Positions 43,959 through 52,969 of a stretch of DNA of 64,000 nt are shown here, one piece after another. Below the pieces are notes generated by a model. That model had not been told where the DNA came from. It did not search any database and saw only the letters and a list, made by a program, of their open reading frames with translations. The stretch comes from an uncultured Alphaproteobacteria bacterium. Its GTDB lineage: Bacteria; Pseudomonadota; Alphaproteobacteria; Caulobacterales; Caulobacteraceae. Both the position numbers and the translations under genes were made by a program. The stretch lies in contig CAIVVM010000052.1 of assembly GCA_903909375.1 (NCBI GenBank), positions 25,710 to 89,709 of the forward strand, in the 5' to 3' direction. The stretch's first letter is position 1; every line of letters starts with the position of its first letter.

Positions 43959-44291
43959 GTGAGCGATCTGATCGAACGACCCTGGGCCCTGATGCGCCAC
44001 CACGCGGGCTGGGCCGACGTTTTCCACGTCGACAGCGAGACAGCGGATTCCATCACCGGCTTCTATCCGGATCGCGAAGCTGTCGGGCCACCGGTGAACT
44101 ATTCCACCCGGGCGGTGTTGGCGCGCTACCCGACCCTTGAAGCCGCTCGCGCCGCTCGTGAGGGCGCGGTCTCTGAATGGCGCAAGCACGACGCCGCTGT
44201 CCGTGACGCGGAAGTCCAGCTTCGCGACGCCGAGAAGATGCGGGAAGACGCCTGGCTCAATTCCCTGCGCGACGCTGCCGCGCGAAGCTAG
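43959..44291 (+). CDS. Hypothetical protein with C-terminal coiled coil
   Basis: The 110-residue product is soluble. The first half (LIERPWALMRHHAGWADVFH) has no recognised domain. From about residue 50 onward it is a charged helix with repeated Ala/Arg/Glu suited to a coiled coil. Its end overlaps the convergent cytochrome b561 gene by four bases. GACGGAGACTATC precedes the GTG/ATG start region, a reasonable ribosome site. Confidence 0.6.
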   Translation: MSDLIERPWALMRHHAGWADVFHVDSETADSITGFYPDREAVGPPVNYSTRAVLARYPTLEAARAAREGAVSEWRKHDAAVRDAEVQLRDAEKMREDAWLNSLRDAAARS

Positions 44292-44962
44292 AGTCGTAGC
44301 CCCTTTGATATGAACCAGGCGGCAGCCCCGGCCAGGGCCACGCCGAGCGCCAGCCGCCACAGCGGCGCCCGCGCCAGCCCCGGGTCGATGGGCAGCCACC
44401 GAAAACCGGTGATCATCGGTCCGATCAGGTTCGTACGCTTCCACACCAGATAGAAGACGATCGCCGCGACGTGCAGAACCACAAGCGCCTGCAGGCCGTG
44501 AAAGCTCAGATCATGAAGCTCGGCAAGACGCCGACCCTGATCGAAACTGACCATGTGCGACAACGGCCCGCCCTGATAGGCATCCACATCCACGGCGAAT
44601 AGGCCGGTGATCACCTGCACCGTCAGAAGCCCCAGAAGCGCCAGAATGCTGAGCGCGCCCAGCGGGTTATGGCCTGCAGTCGCTGACGGCGTACGCGCAG
44701 AGACCGTCTTGAGGTAGGCCAGCGTCGCCCTTGGGCCGCGAACGAAGCTTGCGAACCGGGCCGCCTCGCTGCCGGCAAAGCCCCAATAGATCCGGAACAG
44801 CAGCAGACCGACCACGCCGTAGCCGCTCCACTGATGCCAATCCAGGTGATCCTCGGACGCCCACCAGGAGAAGCCGATCAACGCCACCAACAGCCAGTGG
44901 ACTATCCGAACCGGACCGTCCCAAAGCCTGACCTTCACGCCTTCGGGCGGCGCTTGCGGCAT
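44288..44962 (-). CDS. Cytochrome b561-family membrane protein
   Basis: From ATG 44962 the product has 224 residues and four to five helices. VRLWDGPVRIVHWLLVALIGF carries the first haem-ligand His, DLSFHGLQALVVLHVAAIVFYL the others. The family transfers electrons through two b haems between cytochromes c and quinone. It begins one base from the stop of the cytochrome c' gene upstream, so the two form an electron-transfer pair. Confidence 0.92.
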   Translation of the reverse strand: MPQAPPEGVKVRLWDGPVRIVHWLLVALIGFSWWASEDHLDWHQWSGYGVVGLLLFRIYWGFAGSEAARFASFVRGPRATLAYLKTVSARTPSATAGHNPLGALSILALLGLLTVQVITGLFAVDVDAYQGGPLSHMVSFDQGRRLAELHDLSFHGLQALVVLHVAAIVFYLVWKRTNLIGPMITGFRWLPIDPGLARAPLWRLALGVALAGAAAWFISKGLRL

Positions 44963-44963
44963 C

Positions 44964-45473
44964 TCAGCTCTTCTTTTCGAGCCGGTATTTGTCGTGGCAA
45001 GCCTTGCAGGACCCGCCGGTCGCACGAATCTGGGCGCGGACCGCGTTCATATCGCCCGAGATCGCCGCCTGGTTCAGCTTGGAAACCTGCAACTGCGAGG
45101 CCGCCGCCGCAGCCGAGAACCCTGCCGCATCGGTCCAGATATTGGCCTTGGCTTCGCTCTTGGCCCGAGCCTCGACGCCACTGCCGCGCGGGAACCAGGT
45201 AGGCAATGCGGTCGCCAGCGTATTCATCGTCTGCGCGGCACGTGCCACGACGGCCTTGTTCGGTTCACCCTTCTTGGTTTCGTCGATGACCGTCTTGAAG
45301 GCCTCGCCCAGCTTCTCGAAATTCTCGTGCCGCATATTCGCGGCCTTGGCGCCCGGTGACGCTGCGGCTTTGGGCGCTGGCTGGCTATTGGCCACGGTCG
45401 CCCCCGAGGCGATCGCCACGCCGATCCCCATTCCCACGGCCAAAACCGCGCCCTTGCTCATGAATACTGCCAT
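44964..45473 (-). CDS. Cytochrome c' family protein
   Basis: The 169-residue secreted protein has a signal peptide (about 1-28), then a four-helix region, with the haem-attachment motif GSCKACHDKYR near the C-terminus, as is typical of cytochrome c'. It is co-transcribed with the b561 gene downstream. Cytochrome c' binds NO and related ligands; in this pair it may simply deliver electrons. Confidence 0.92.
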   Translation of the reverse strand: MAVFMSKGAVLAVGMGIGVAIASGATVANSQPAPKAAASPGAKAANMRHENFEKLGEAFKTVIDETKKGEPNKAVVARAAQTMNTLATALPTWFPRGSGVEARAKSEAKANIWTDAAGFSAAAAASQLQVSKLNQAAISGDMNAVRAQIRATGGSCKACHDKYRLEKKS

Positions 45474-45558
45474 GGTGTCTGCTTTCCGGATCCCTGTGGA
45501 TGGGTGCAGATTGAAGGCGTCATCCCTTGTGCGTCAACGGATTCCGTATCGCACTCGA

Positions 45559-46122
45559 TCAGTGGCTCACGCCCCGCCCCGAAAGCGCCGCGCGCAGGGT
45601 GGCCGCGACTATCCTCAGGTCAAAGGCCAGTGAGCCTCGTGCCAGATACTCCGCGTCGAGCCGCACCTTCTCCGGTATCGGCAGGTCGTCGCGACCGTTC
45701 ACCTGCGCCCAACCCGTGACCCCCGGCCTCAATCGATCCACGCCAGCCTGGGTGCGCAATGCGATCAGGTCGTCCTGATTGAACAGCGCGGGCCGTGGTC
45801 CCACCAGGCTCATGTCACCAACCAGTACGCTCCAGAGTTGGGGCAACTCATCCAGACTGCTCCTTCGCAGCACCCGCCCGATCCGCGTGACCCAACGGTG
45901 AGGATCCTCCAGCAGGTGCGTCGCCACATCCGGGGTATCCGTCCGCATCGAGCGGAACTTCGGCATCAGGAACAGCCGGTTTCCCTGCCCGACCCGCCGG
46001 GACCAGTGGAGCGCCGGACCGGCGCTATCCAGCCGCACAGCGAGCGCGAGCGCGAGCAGCACAGGCCAGCCCACGGCCAGCCCCGCGAGCGCTACAACGA
46101 TGTCCAGGATCCGCTTCAGCAC
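45559..46122 (-). CDS. Polyprenyl-phosphate sugar phosphotransferase (WcaJ/ExoY type)
   Basis: The 187-residue product is the catalytic core of monotopic phosphoglycosyl transferases: a membrane-insertion helix (ILDIVVALAGLAVGWPVLL), then PKFRSMRTD, RRSSLDELPQLWSVLVGDMSLVGPRPAL with the Asp-Glu dyad, and RPGVTGWAQVNGRDDL. It transfers a sugar-1-phosphate to undecaprenyl phosphate at the start of polysaccharide synthesis. Short N-terminal type, no CoA-binding domain. No other glycan genes are adjacent. Confidence 0.94.
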   Translation of the reverse strand: MLKRILDIVVALAGLAVGWPVLLALALAVRLDSAGPALHWSRRVGQGNRLFLMPKFRSMRTDTPDVATHLLEDPHRWVTRIGRVLRRSSLDELPQLWSVLVGDMSLVGPRPALFNQDDLIALRTQAGVDRLRPGVTGWAQVNGRDDLPIPEKVRLDAEYLARGSLAFDLRIVAATLRAALSGRGVSH

Positions 46123-46317
46123 CAGGCGTTGTTAACGCGCCGGGAGCATCCGCGCCATGTCAGGCTTCAACGCCGGGTTCGGCGGGTGCAGCCTTTCGGG
46201 CGCGAAGCTTCACGCGGGGAACCGTTTCTGGAGCCGGTACTGTTTCCGCAAAGGTCTCCCCGGCGGATACAAATGGGCATTGCAGCATACCGCGCGAAAA
46301 ACGACGTCGATGCGAAA

Positions 46318-47145
46318 CTATTGTGGCGAGAGCGAATAAACACGTCCCGCGCCCCCAGCACCCGGAGATTGCGCAACCCAGCTGCAGATCGCCTCCAGCG
46401 GCGCCTCAAGACCCGCGACGTCTACCAGAACCAGAGCGCAGCCGTTCATCCTCATCGGGTCGGTCAAGGGGCGGATGCGGGTCTCCGCCACCAGCATTGG
46501 CGCCGCAACGTGATCCTCGAGATCGCGAAGGAACGCGTCCAGCGTCTCCAGGTCCTTGATCGGCAACCAGACCAACGCCTGAACCGCGCGATTGCGCCGA
46601 CGCAACGCAACGAGGGTGTCAACGATCCGCCCATAGTCGTCCGGCTTCTCGAACGGAGGATCGATCAAGGCCAACACCCGCCCATGGGTCGGACATTGTG
46701 GAACCACCGTCGCATAGCCGTCGCCGCAGATGGTACGGACATTCTGCCGCCCCCGCAGCGCCACCCGAAGCGCATCGTGCTCCTGGGGTTGCATTTCGCA
46801 GGCGATGTAGGTGTCAGAGGGCCGCAGAGCCTCGGCGATGAGCCACGGCGAACCAGGATAGCGTCGGACTTCGCCTTCGTCGTTCAGCGCGCCCACCGCC
46901 CGGATCAGCCCGGTGAACTCGGGTGGCGCATCTGAAGCCGCCATCAAGTGAAGGATGCCGGCCTGCGCCTCGCCCGACTTCAGCGCCTCGCTCCCGGCCA
47001 GATCGTAGAGGCCCCGCCCCGCATGGGTATCGATCACCGTCAACGGTCCGCCCGACGCCACCAGTTTGCGGATCAGGCAGATCAGCGCCGCATGTTTCAC
47101 CAGATCGGCGAAGTTCCCGGCATGGAAGGCGTGGCGATAGTTCAA
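46318..47145 (-). CDS. rlmJ: 23S rRNA (adenine(2030)-N(6))-methyltransferase RlmJ
   Basis: The 275-residue enzyme begins MNYRHAFHAGNFADLVKHAAL, the RlmJ hallmark. VIDTHAGRGLYDL is the SAM-binding motif, and DPPFEKPDDYG the adenine-N6 methyltransferase DPPF motif. It modifies A2030 of 23S rRNA (E. coli numbering). Start ATG at 47145. The 195-base gap after it (46123-46317) contains nothing recognised. Confidence 0.94.
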   Translation of the reverse strand: MNYRHAFHAGNFADLVKHAALICLIRKLVASGGPLTVIDTHAGRGLYDLAGSEALKSGEAQAGILHLMAASDAPPEFTGLIRAVGALNDEGEVRRYPGSPWLIAEALRPSDTYIACEMQPQEHDALRVALRGRQNVRTICGDGYATVVPQCPTHGRVLALIDPPFEKPDDYGRIVDTLVALRRRNRAVQALVWLPIKDLETLDAFLRDLEDHVAAPMLVAETRIRPLTDPMRMNGCALVLVDVAGLEAPLEAICSWVAQSPGAGGAGRVYSLSPQ

Positions 47146-47356
47146 GGGCGACCCGGAGTTTGTGCAGTTCGCGCCATAGCACGTTGGCGTCTACAGCGCC
47201 GCATTCCGCAGGTAATGGGAAAACATGCGAAAACGCATAGCCGGTCTGTGAAATCGGTCATCTATGCAGTGCTCAGATTGCGCTACACAGGGGGTGTCCA
47301 CACGGACAGCCCCGCTCCCCCGGGGTTCCTCGCAGAAACCACAAGGTATGTGTGTC

Positions 47357-47461
47357 ATGACATTCATTCGCTTCGAACGCGCGCTCGACCGCTTCGCTCC
47401 AGCCTTCCTGATGGCGCTTGGCCTTATCGCCGCCTTCGGTTCGGCCAGCCTGGGCGCCTGA
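47357..47461 (+). CDS. 34-residue hydrophobic small ORF with its own terminator
   Basis: MTFIRFERALDRFAPAFLMA then LGLIAAFGSASLGA gives a basic N-terminus and one transmembrane segment. AAGG lies ten bases upstream of the ATG. A strong terminator (47491-47513) lies 30 bases past the stop, and a GC-rich hairpin GGGTGTCCACACGGACAGCCC sits upstream at about 47291. The 386-base gap between rlmJ and the TonB gene would otherwise be empty. No name can be assigned. Confidence 0.5.
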   Translation: MTFIRFERALDRFAPAFLMALGLIAAFGSASLGA

Positions 47462-47490
47462 CCGCCCGAGCCTCGACTGCCTTTCGGACG

Positions 47491-47513
47491 AGGGCCCCTC
47501 GCGGGCCCTTTTT
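47491..47513 (+). terminator. Rho-independent terminator after the small ORF
   Basis: AGGGCCC pairs with GGGCCCT around CTCGC, followed by TTTTT. It ends the plus-strand small ORF transcript and lies just before the convergent TonB receptor gene stop (47532). Confidence 0.85.
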
Positions 47514-47531
47514 CGTGCGCGGACGTTGCCG

Positions 47532-49535
47532 TCACCGCCGCAGGCTGAAGCCGATTCGTACAGTTCGCTGGGCGGCAAAACTCTCGACGCCATCTGCCGT
47601 TTCGCCGACCTCGAGCTTTGCATCGAGCAGGTTCTCAGCCGCCACATAGACCTCGGCGTCTTGGCGAAGCGCCCAACTGGCGCGCAGGTCAAGCTGCACG
47701 CCCGGGCTGAGGCGACGGGTGTTCAGATCGTCTTCCCACCTTGCGCTCTCGTAGCGCAGGTCGCCCGACAGGCTGATCGTGGCGGCAGGGCGGACTTCAA
47801 GCCCGCCCGTCAGCGTCCACTTCGGCGTCTGGGCCGGTCGGAGCCCATCGAGTTGCCGGGCGCGAGGGCCGCCACGGACCTCGGCGTCTGTATAGGCCAT
47901 GGCCGCCCGCCAGGAGGCGGCGGAACCGACGTCGCCGGAGGTCTCGGCTTCAACACCCCAGGCATTGATTTCACCCGCGTTCTGGCGCTGGCGAAGCGTG
48001 CCGCCGGCCGGAATGAAGCCCGCCGCAGGGAACGTCCCCGGTCCTCGCCCGATCGTGACATTGGTGATTGGGTCGCTCAGGCGATTGAGAAAGACGTTCG
48101 CGCTCCAGCGGAATGCGCCCTCCCCTCCCAGGCCAGCCTCGATGCCCTGCAGGGTCTCAGGCTTCAGCGCCGCGTTGGCTTCGGTGATGTCGTTGCCCAC
48201 CCGGAAGGGCCGGTGCAGCTCATTCAGGGTTGGCGGGCGGAACCCGACATATGCCGCACCGCGCAGAAAAAGCGCCTCCGAAACGGCATAGCGCAGGCCA
48301 ACGCGGCCGGTCGGCGTGGTGTCCGTACGGTCCGGCGAGCGCTGGTTCAAGGTGAGCACACCGGTGGCGATGTCTCGCTCGTCGCGCAGGGCTGCGTACG
48401 CGCGAGACCGGTCCAGCCGCACGCCGGCGGACGCCAGCCAGGGGCCTTGATCATAGGCGGCTTCCAGATAGGCGCCCGCCACCAGCGCCTTGCCGCCCGC
48501 CTGCCGGTCGCGGGTAAAAGCGCCATTGAGGAAACGAAACTTTTCCTTGTCTACGCCATCGGTCAGCCGAACGTCCGCGCCAACTTCCCACGCCAGGTCA
48601 TCGACGCGTCCCTGCCAGGCGCCATTCAGGCCGTAGCCAAGGGCCGGGGTATCGTACTGATCGTTGGCGGGGGTCATGCTCGCCCGATTCGCAGCAACCG
48701 CGACGGAGCTATTCCTGAGATTGCTGCCCCGGGCCCAGCCCTGCAGCCGCCATCCTCCCACACCTTCCGACGCCGGCTGGGCCAGGGAGACACTCAAGGC
48801 CTCGCCGGTGGAAACCGACCTCGCGCCAACCAGGCCTGCGCCCTGCTGCACGCGAAAGGCCTGCAGGCGCAAGGCGACCTGAACGTCGCCGATCCGGTGC
48901 TGCGCGCGCACTGCGACGCTGGCGTCCTTTGTGTCGAGCCGCTGATCGGCAGCGCCCTGCCTTGGCCCTCGCACAGCATAGTAGCCGTTTGTGCGCGAAG
49001 CCGCCGCGGTCACCAGCAACCCTGGCAAGCCGCCGGAGATCGCCACACGGTAACTCGCGCGCGCACCTGCCGAGGCGTCCAGTGCGGCGAGCCCGCCGCC
49101 GCTGCCCCGTTCCTGCAACGCCACCACGCCAGTCAATGCGCCCGCGCCATAAGGTCCCGCCCCGGCCCCACGCACAATGCTTGCGCCGTCCAGCCCTTCG
49201 GGTGGCAGGCCGCTCCAGATCACCCAGCCCCCGAAGGGGTCGTTTTGCGGAACGCCATCCAGCGTCACCAGCGCCCGACCGGCGCCCGACGGCGCGATGG
49301 CGCGGAGTGATAAACCCTGCGTGGTGGGATTGGCTGCGCCGCTGCCGGTCCGGCGAAAGAGCGATACCCCCGGCGTGCTCTTCAGGGCCTCATCCAGCCG
49401 GGTTTCGGACTTGAGTGTATCCGGCCCGATCTGTACGGCGCTGAACACCGCGTCGCCGCCGAGCGGGGCCAGCCGCGGCGGATGGACCACCACGATCTCG
49501 ACTTCACCTACTGTTGGCGGGGGCAGTTCGGGCAT
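47532..49535 (-). CDS. TonB-dependent outer-membrane receptor lacking a signal peptide
   Basis: The 667-residue product has the plug domain (LDEALKSTPGVSLFRR, then LDGVPQNDPFGGWVIW and GAGAGPYGAGALTGVV) and a long beta-barrel ending in a Phe/Arg-rich strand (RTVRIGFSLRR). The N-terminus begins MPELPPPTVGEVEIVVVHPP directly. A TAG closes the frame eleven codons upstream with no start codon in between, so no signal peptide exists in this copy. It is divergent from the SDR gene with only 64 bases between them. The ligand could be a metal chelate or vitamin B12-like compound. Confidence 0.88.
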   Translation of the reverse strand: MPELPPPTVGEVEIVVVHPPRLAPLGGDAVFSAVQIGPDTLKSETRLDEALKSTPGVSLFRRTGSGAANPTTQGLSLRAIAPSGAGRALVTLDGVPQNDPFGGWVIWSGLPPEGLDGASIVRGAGAGPYGAGALTGVVALQERGSGGGLAALDASAGARASYRVAISGGLPGLLVTAAASRTNGYYAVRGPRQGAADQRLDTKDASVAVRAQHRIGDVQVALRLQAFRVQQGAGLVGARSVSTGEALSVSLAQPASEGVGGWRLQGWARGSNLRNSSVAVAANRASMTPANDQYDTPALGYGLNGAWQGRVDDLAWEVGADVRLTDGVDKEKFRFLNGAFTRDRQAGGKALVAGAYLEAAYDQGPWLASAGVRLDRSRAYAALRDERDIATGVLTLNQRSPDRTDTTPTGRVGLRYAVSEALFLRGAAYVGFRPPTLNELHRPFRVGNDITEANAALKPETLQGIEAGLGGEGAFRWSANVFLNRLSDPITNVTIGRGPGTFPAAGFIPAGGTLRQRQNAGEINAWGVEAETSGDVGSAASWRAAMAYTDAEVRGGPRARQLDGLRPAQTPKWTLTGGLEVRPAATISLSGDLRYESARWEDDLNTRRLSPGVQLDLRASWALRQDAEVYVAAENLLDAKLEVGETADGVESFAAQRTVRIGFSLRR

Positions 49536-49599
49536 GACAACTCGAAGGTCTGGTATGAACGTGGGGACCGAGGGCTAAAGAGCCTTGGAGGAGAGCGCA

Positions 49600-50343
49600 A
49601 TGACGAAGGTCGCCATCATCACCGGTGCAGGGAGCGGGATCGGACGCGCTGTGGCCCTGGCGCTACTGAAATCGGGCTGGTCGGTATCCCTGGCGGGACG
49701 CCGCGCAGAGGCGCTGGAGGCTACCGTGGGCCAGGCGGAAGGCGGCCAGGCTTTCGCCCATCCCACGGACGTGGCCGACCCGGACAGCGTCGAAACCTTG
49801 TTCGCCGCGACCCGGGACCGGTTTGGTCGCCTTGACCTGCTGTTCAACAACGCCGGAACGGGCGCCCCGCCCGGCCCGCTGGAGGAACACTCTCTCGAAC
49901 ACTGGCGTCGCGTGGTAGACGTGAACCTGACAGGGACTTTCCTTTGCACACGCGCCGCCTTCGGCCAGATGAAGGCCCAGAATCCACGCGGCGGGCGTAT
50001 CATCAACAACGGCTCGATCTCGGCCCACACGCCACGCCCGAATTCCATCGCCTACACCGCCACCAAGCACGCCATCACCGGCATGACCCGGTCCACGTCC
50101 CTAGACGGCCGCGCCTTCGACATCGCCTGCGGCCAGATCGATATCGGCAACGCCGCCACCGAGATGACGCGCGGTATGTCGCGCGGCGTGCCCCAGCCCG
50201 ACGGTTCCATGAAGGTCGAAGCCACCATGGACGTTCAGGCGGTGGCCGACGCCGTACTTTACATGGCCGGCTTGCCACTGTCGGCCAATGTCCAGTTCAT
50301 GACGGTCATGGCCACCCAGATGCCGTTTATCGGGCGGGGTTAG
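49600..50343 (+). CDS. SDR-family oxidoreductase
   Basis: The 247-residue product has [23 protein letters not shown], a catalytic Ser in [11 protein letters not shown] and [11 protein letters not shown] (Tyr-x-x-x-Lys). The start at 49600 has GGAGGAGAG upstream. It lies at the edge of the crotonase cluster but on the opposite strand to the next gene. The C-terminal [16 protein letters not shown] is unusual for typical fatty-acid-type SDRs. Substrate unknown. Confidence 0.93.
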   Translation: MTKVAIITGAGSGIGRAVALALLKSGWSVSLAGRRAEALEATVGQAEGGQAFAHPTDVADPDSVETLFAATRDRFGRLDLLFNNAGTGAPPGPLEEHSLEHWRRVVDVNLTGTFLCTRAAFGQMKAQNPRGGRIINNGSISAHTPRPNSIAYTATKHAITGMTRSTSLDGRAFDIACGQIDIGNAATEMTRGMSRGVPQPDGSMKVEATMDVQAVADAVLYMAGLPLSANVQFMTVMATQMPFIGRG

Positions 50344-50352
50344 GCGGCCCGG

Positions 50353-51165
50353 TCATCCAAAAACTGCCGCGCGCTTCTCGAGACTGGCGCGCACGGCCTC
50401 GACCTGGTTTGGCGAACCGATCAGGGCCGTCTGTTCGACGCTCTCCGCCAGAAGGATGGCGTGCTGATCCCCGTCTGCCATCAGATTGAGCAGTCGCTTG
50501 CCGGCCCGGACAGCGTCGGGATTCTTGCCCGCCACTTCCCGCGCAAAGGCCAGAGCTTCGGCGCGGGGGTCCTCGCACACGCGAGTCGCCAGGCCCATGG
50601 CCAGCGCCTCATGACCATTGAATACCCGGCCCGAATAGGTGAGCTCGCGAGCGACGTCGTCTCGCACCAGGCCGCGCAGCAATGCCATGCCGGCCATGTC
50701 CGGGATCAGGCCCCACTTGATCTCGAGCACCGATAGCTTGGCATCCGGAGTCACGAACCGCAGATCAGCGCTGAGTTGAAGCTGATAACCGCCGCCGAAC
50801 GCCACGCCGTGCACGGCCGCGATGACCGGGACAGGGATCTCGCGCCAGACCATGACCGCGTGCTGGGCCCGATTCGAGCCGCCCGGCGTGCGGTTGTCGG
50901 TGACGAGCGCACCTGCCGACCCCTGTCCGCCCGATCGCTCGCCCGACGCCATGGCCGCGAAGTTGGATGTGTCGAGCCCGGCGCAGAACGACCGGCCCTC
51001 GCCCGACAGGACCACTGCGCGCACGCCAACCTCGGTCTTCAGCCGTTCGCCAGTCTGGATCAGCGCGTCGAACATGGCATTGTCCAGGGCATTCATCTTG
51101 TCGGCCCGGATCAGGCGCACGTCGGCGACGCCATCCAGGATATCTACGGAAATACGATCGTTCAT
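50353..51165 (-). CDS. Crotonase/enoyl-CoA hydratase-family protein
   Basis: The 270-residue product carries the crotonase oxyanion loops: SGEGRSFCAGLDTSNF and AVHGVAFGGGYQLQLSADLRF. The usual catalytic Glu positions are changed (LEIKWGLIPDMAG), so a hydratase role is uncertain; isomerase or other crotonase chemistry is possible. AAGGAGAGAC precedes the start. It follows the 302-residue GST gene by 11 bases. Confidence 0.9.
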   Translation of the reverse strand: MNDRISVDILDGVADVRLIRADKMNALDNAMFDALIQTGERLKTEVGVRAVVLSGEGRSFCAGLDTSNFAAMASGERSGGQGSAGALVTDNRTPGGSNRAQHAVMVWREIPVPVIAAVHGVAFGGGYQLQLSADLRFVTPDAKLSVLEIKWGLIPDMAGMALLRGLVRDDVARELTYSGRVFNGHEALAMGLATRVCEDPRAEALAFAREVAGKNPDAVRAGKRLLNLMADGDQHAILLAESVEQTALIGSPNQVEAVRASLEKRAAVFG

Positions 51166-51176
51166 ATGTCTCTCCT

Positions 51177-52085
51177 TCAGCCGCGGGTCAGGACGTAGCC
51201 GACGCGCGGAACATGCAAATGAATAACCCCCAGGTCCCCGGCGTCCCGGGCCAGGGTAACGCGGTCTCGGGTTACTGCGACAAGGGCTCCGGCAATCGGG
51301 TCACGACCATAGTCGTCGGCGTGGACAACAGCAGCGTCGCCGACCCTGAGACCAGAGGAGTCGTTTGGATCGGTCTCCAGCGCCGCGATGGGCGTCGCGC
51401 CGGCCGCTACCGCCAACGCGTCCGCGGGCGCCAGATCCTTTCGACGGCCGTGGCCGATGGCGCGCAGGCGATCGCGCCAGGCATGGGTTCGATCAAAGCC
51501 TGCCAGCAGTTCATCGGCCACGGCCGGCGCCGCAGCGCCAGTCCACCAGATGTTCATCCAGGCCGCCACGTCCGCCAGTGAAGGCGTAGCGCCGCCAAGG
51601 AAATCACTCCGGCCCAAACCGTCCTCGAGCCATGCCGCGTAGGCCCGCCATTGAGGCTTCATGAAGGGCGCAGCAGCCTTCATGGCGGCGACGTCGAAAG
51701 GACGTCCCGAAAGTTTCTCCCGGTCCGCCGCAAACTCCGCAGGGATACTGTCGCCGATTTCGCCGAAGATCACGGCGACGCTGGCCTGAAACCAGATCCG
51801 GTCCGCCCAGAGGTTCACCGCCCAGTCGGCGCCGGTCACCACCGACGGGTTCGGATAGCGCCGCTCCAGCTCGGCCAGGATCACCTGGCTGTCGCAATAG
51901 ACATCCGCCCCGATCTGCATCACCGGGATGCGTCGATAACCGCCGGTCAGGGGTATCAGGTCAGGTTTCGGCATGATCACCGGCTGGACCACCGAGCCCC
52001 AGGCAAGGCCCTTGATCCCCAACATCAGCCGGACCTTCTCCGAGAAGGGCGAGGCCGGGTAGTGGTGGAGAATGATGTCGGTCAC
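51177..52085 (-). CDS. GST-family protein with C-terminal extension
   Basis: The 302-residue protein has an N-terminal thioredoxin-like domain (ILHHYPASPFSEKVRLMLG, RRIPVMQIGADVY, cis-Pro) and a GST-type helical domain to about 215. The last 75 or so residues (LRVGDAAVVHADDYGRDPIA and on to VLTRG) look like short beta strands, absent in usual GSTs. The N-terminal SPFSEKV is typical of zeta/omega-like enzymes. It lies between two crotonase genes and a second GST. Substrate unknown. Confidence 0.85.
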   Translation of the reverse strand: MTDIILHHYPASPFSEKVRLMLGIKGLAWGSVVQPVIMPKPDLIPLTGGYRRIPVMQIGADVYCDSQVILAELERRYPNPSVVTGADWAVNLWADRIWFQASVAVIFGEIGDSIPAEFAADREKLSGRPFDVAAMKAAAPFMKPQWRAYAAWLEDGLGRSDFLGGATPSLADVAAWMNIWWTGAAAPAVADELLAGFDRTHAWRDRLRAIGHGRRKDLAPADALAVAAGATPIAALETDPNDSSGLRVGDAAVVHADDYGRDPIAGALVAVTRDRVTLARDAGDLGVIHLHVPRVGYVLTRG

Positions 52086-52172
52086 GTGGATGGATCTCCG
52101 TCTGGACGCCGCAGGCCCACTCCTAGGCGAACCGTCTGCTGCGGCAACGGCGCCGTTGCGGCAACATGGGGT

Positions 52173-52967
52173 TCACTCGAACGGCGGCGCAAACCGGATG
52201 TTCCCTCGTTCAAGGCCCTTCAGCACCACGTCGACGCCACCGGACTTGATCATCCACTCCAGCCGGTGGTCGCGATACTCACGCTTGAACAGGCCTTTTT
52301 CCACCAGTTCGGCGACATTGGGCATGGTGGTTGAGGCGCTCGCCAGGGCGGCCACATCCGCGTTTGTGGCCGCCACCGAGGGTCGGGCATTGGCGCGCTC
52401 AAGCCAGGATGACAGCTTCGTGCCGCGCGCCGGTGGATTGCCCTGCCCCACCGAGCCATTGACATAGGGAACCACCGAGAGATCACCCCAGCCAAAGGTC
52501 TCGCCGTTGAACCACTCGCGCTCGCCCAATTGCTTCTCCAGCCAGGCGAAAAACCCCTCGGTCTGAACCCTGGCGGCGGCAAACAGCGTCTCGGCCAACT
52601 CGCCCTCGGCGCGCTTGAACCAGCGAATCTCGGAAAGTCCCCAGTTGATGGCCTCGAAGTGGGTGTCCATCACCTCCTCCAGCATCCGCACCCGCGCCCG
52701 CTCGCCGGGCGCGGCCGGGAGCATGGCGGGGCTAGGGTAAGCATCATCGAGGTACTCCAGGATGATGGTGCTGTCGAAGACCCTCACATCACCATCAACC
52801 AGCGCCGGGACTTCCGCCCGCGGACTGGCTTCGACGAAATCGCCCTGGGCGCCGCCAGCGCCCAACCCGCCAGGCTGTGGCGTTTCAAACGCCAGCCCCT
52901 TCTCGCGCAGCGCGATCTTGACCTTCTGGGCATAGGGCGAGAGCGGGTGATCGTAGAGGATGATCAT
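52173..52967 (-). CDS. Glutathione S-transferase family protein
   Basis: The 264-residue protein has HPLSPYAQKVKIALREKGL, AEVPALVDGDVRVFDSTIIL (cis-Pro and Asp-Ser) and a C-terminal helical domain with NGETFGWGDLSVVPYVNG. It is longer than simple GSTs. It starts two bases after the enoyl-CoA hydratase stop, forming an operon with that gene and the alpha/beta hydrolase. It may detoxify or cleave an electrophilic intermediate of the pathway. Confidence 0.92.
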   Translation of the reverse strand: MIILYDHPLSPYAQKVKIALREKGLAFETPQPGGLGAGGAQGDFVEASPRAEVPALVDGDVRVFDSTIILEYLDDAYPSPAMLPAAPGERARVRMLEEVMDTHFEAINWGLSEIRWFKRAEGELAETLFAAARVQTEGFFAWLEKQLGEREWFNGETFGWGDLSVVPYVNGSVGQGNPPARGTKLSSWLERANARPSVAATNADVAALASASTTMPNVAELVEKGLFKREYRDHRLEWMIKSGGVDVVLKGLERGNIRFAPPFE

Positions 52968-52969
52968 TG

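Noticed and set aside
47418..49310. 630-codon plus-strand open frame over the TonB receptor gene
   Set aside because: It is the shadow of a well-supported receptor gene. Its composition is not protein-like, and a terminator lies inside its start.
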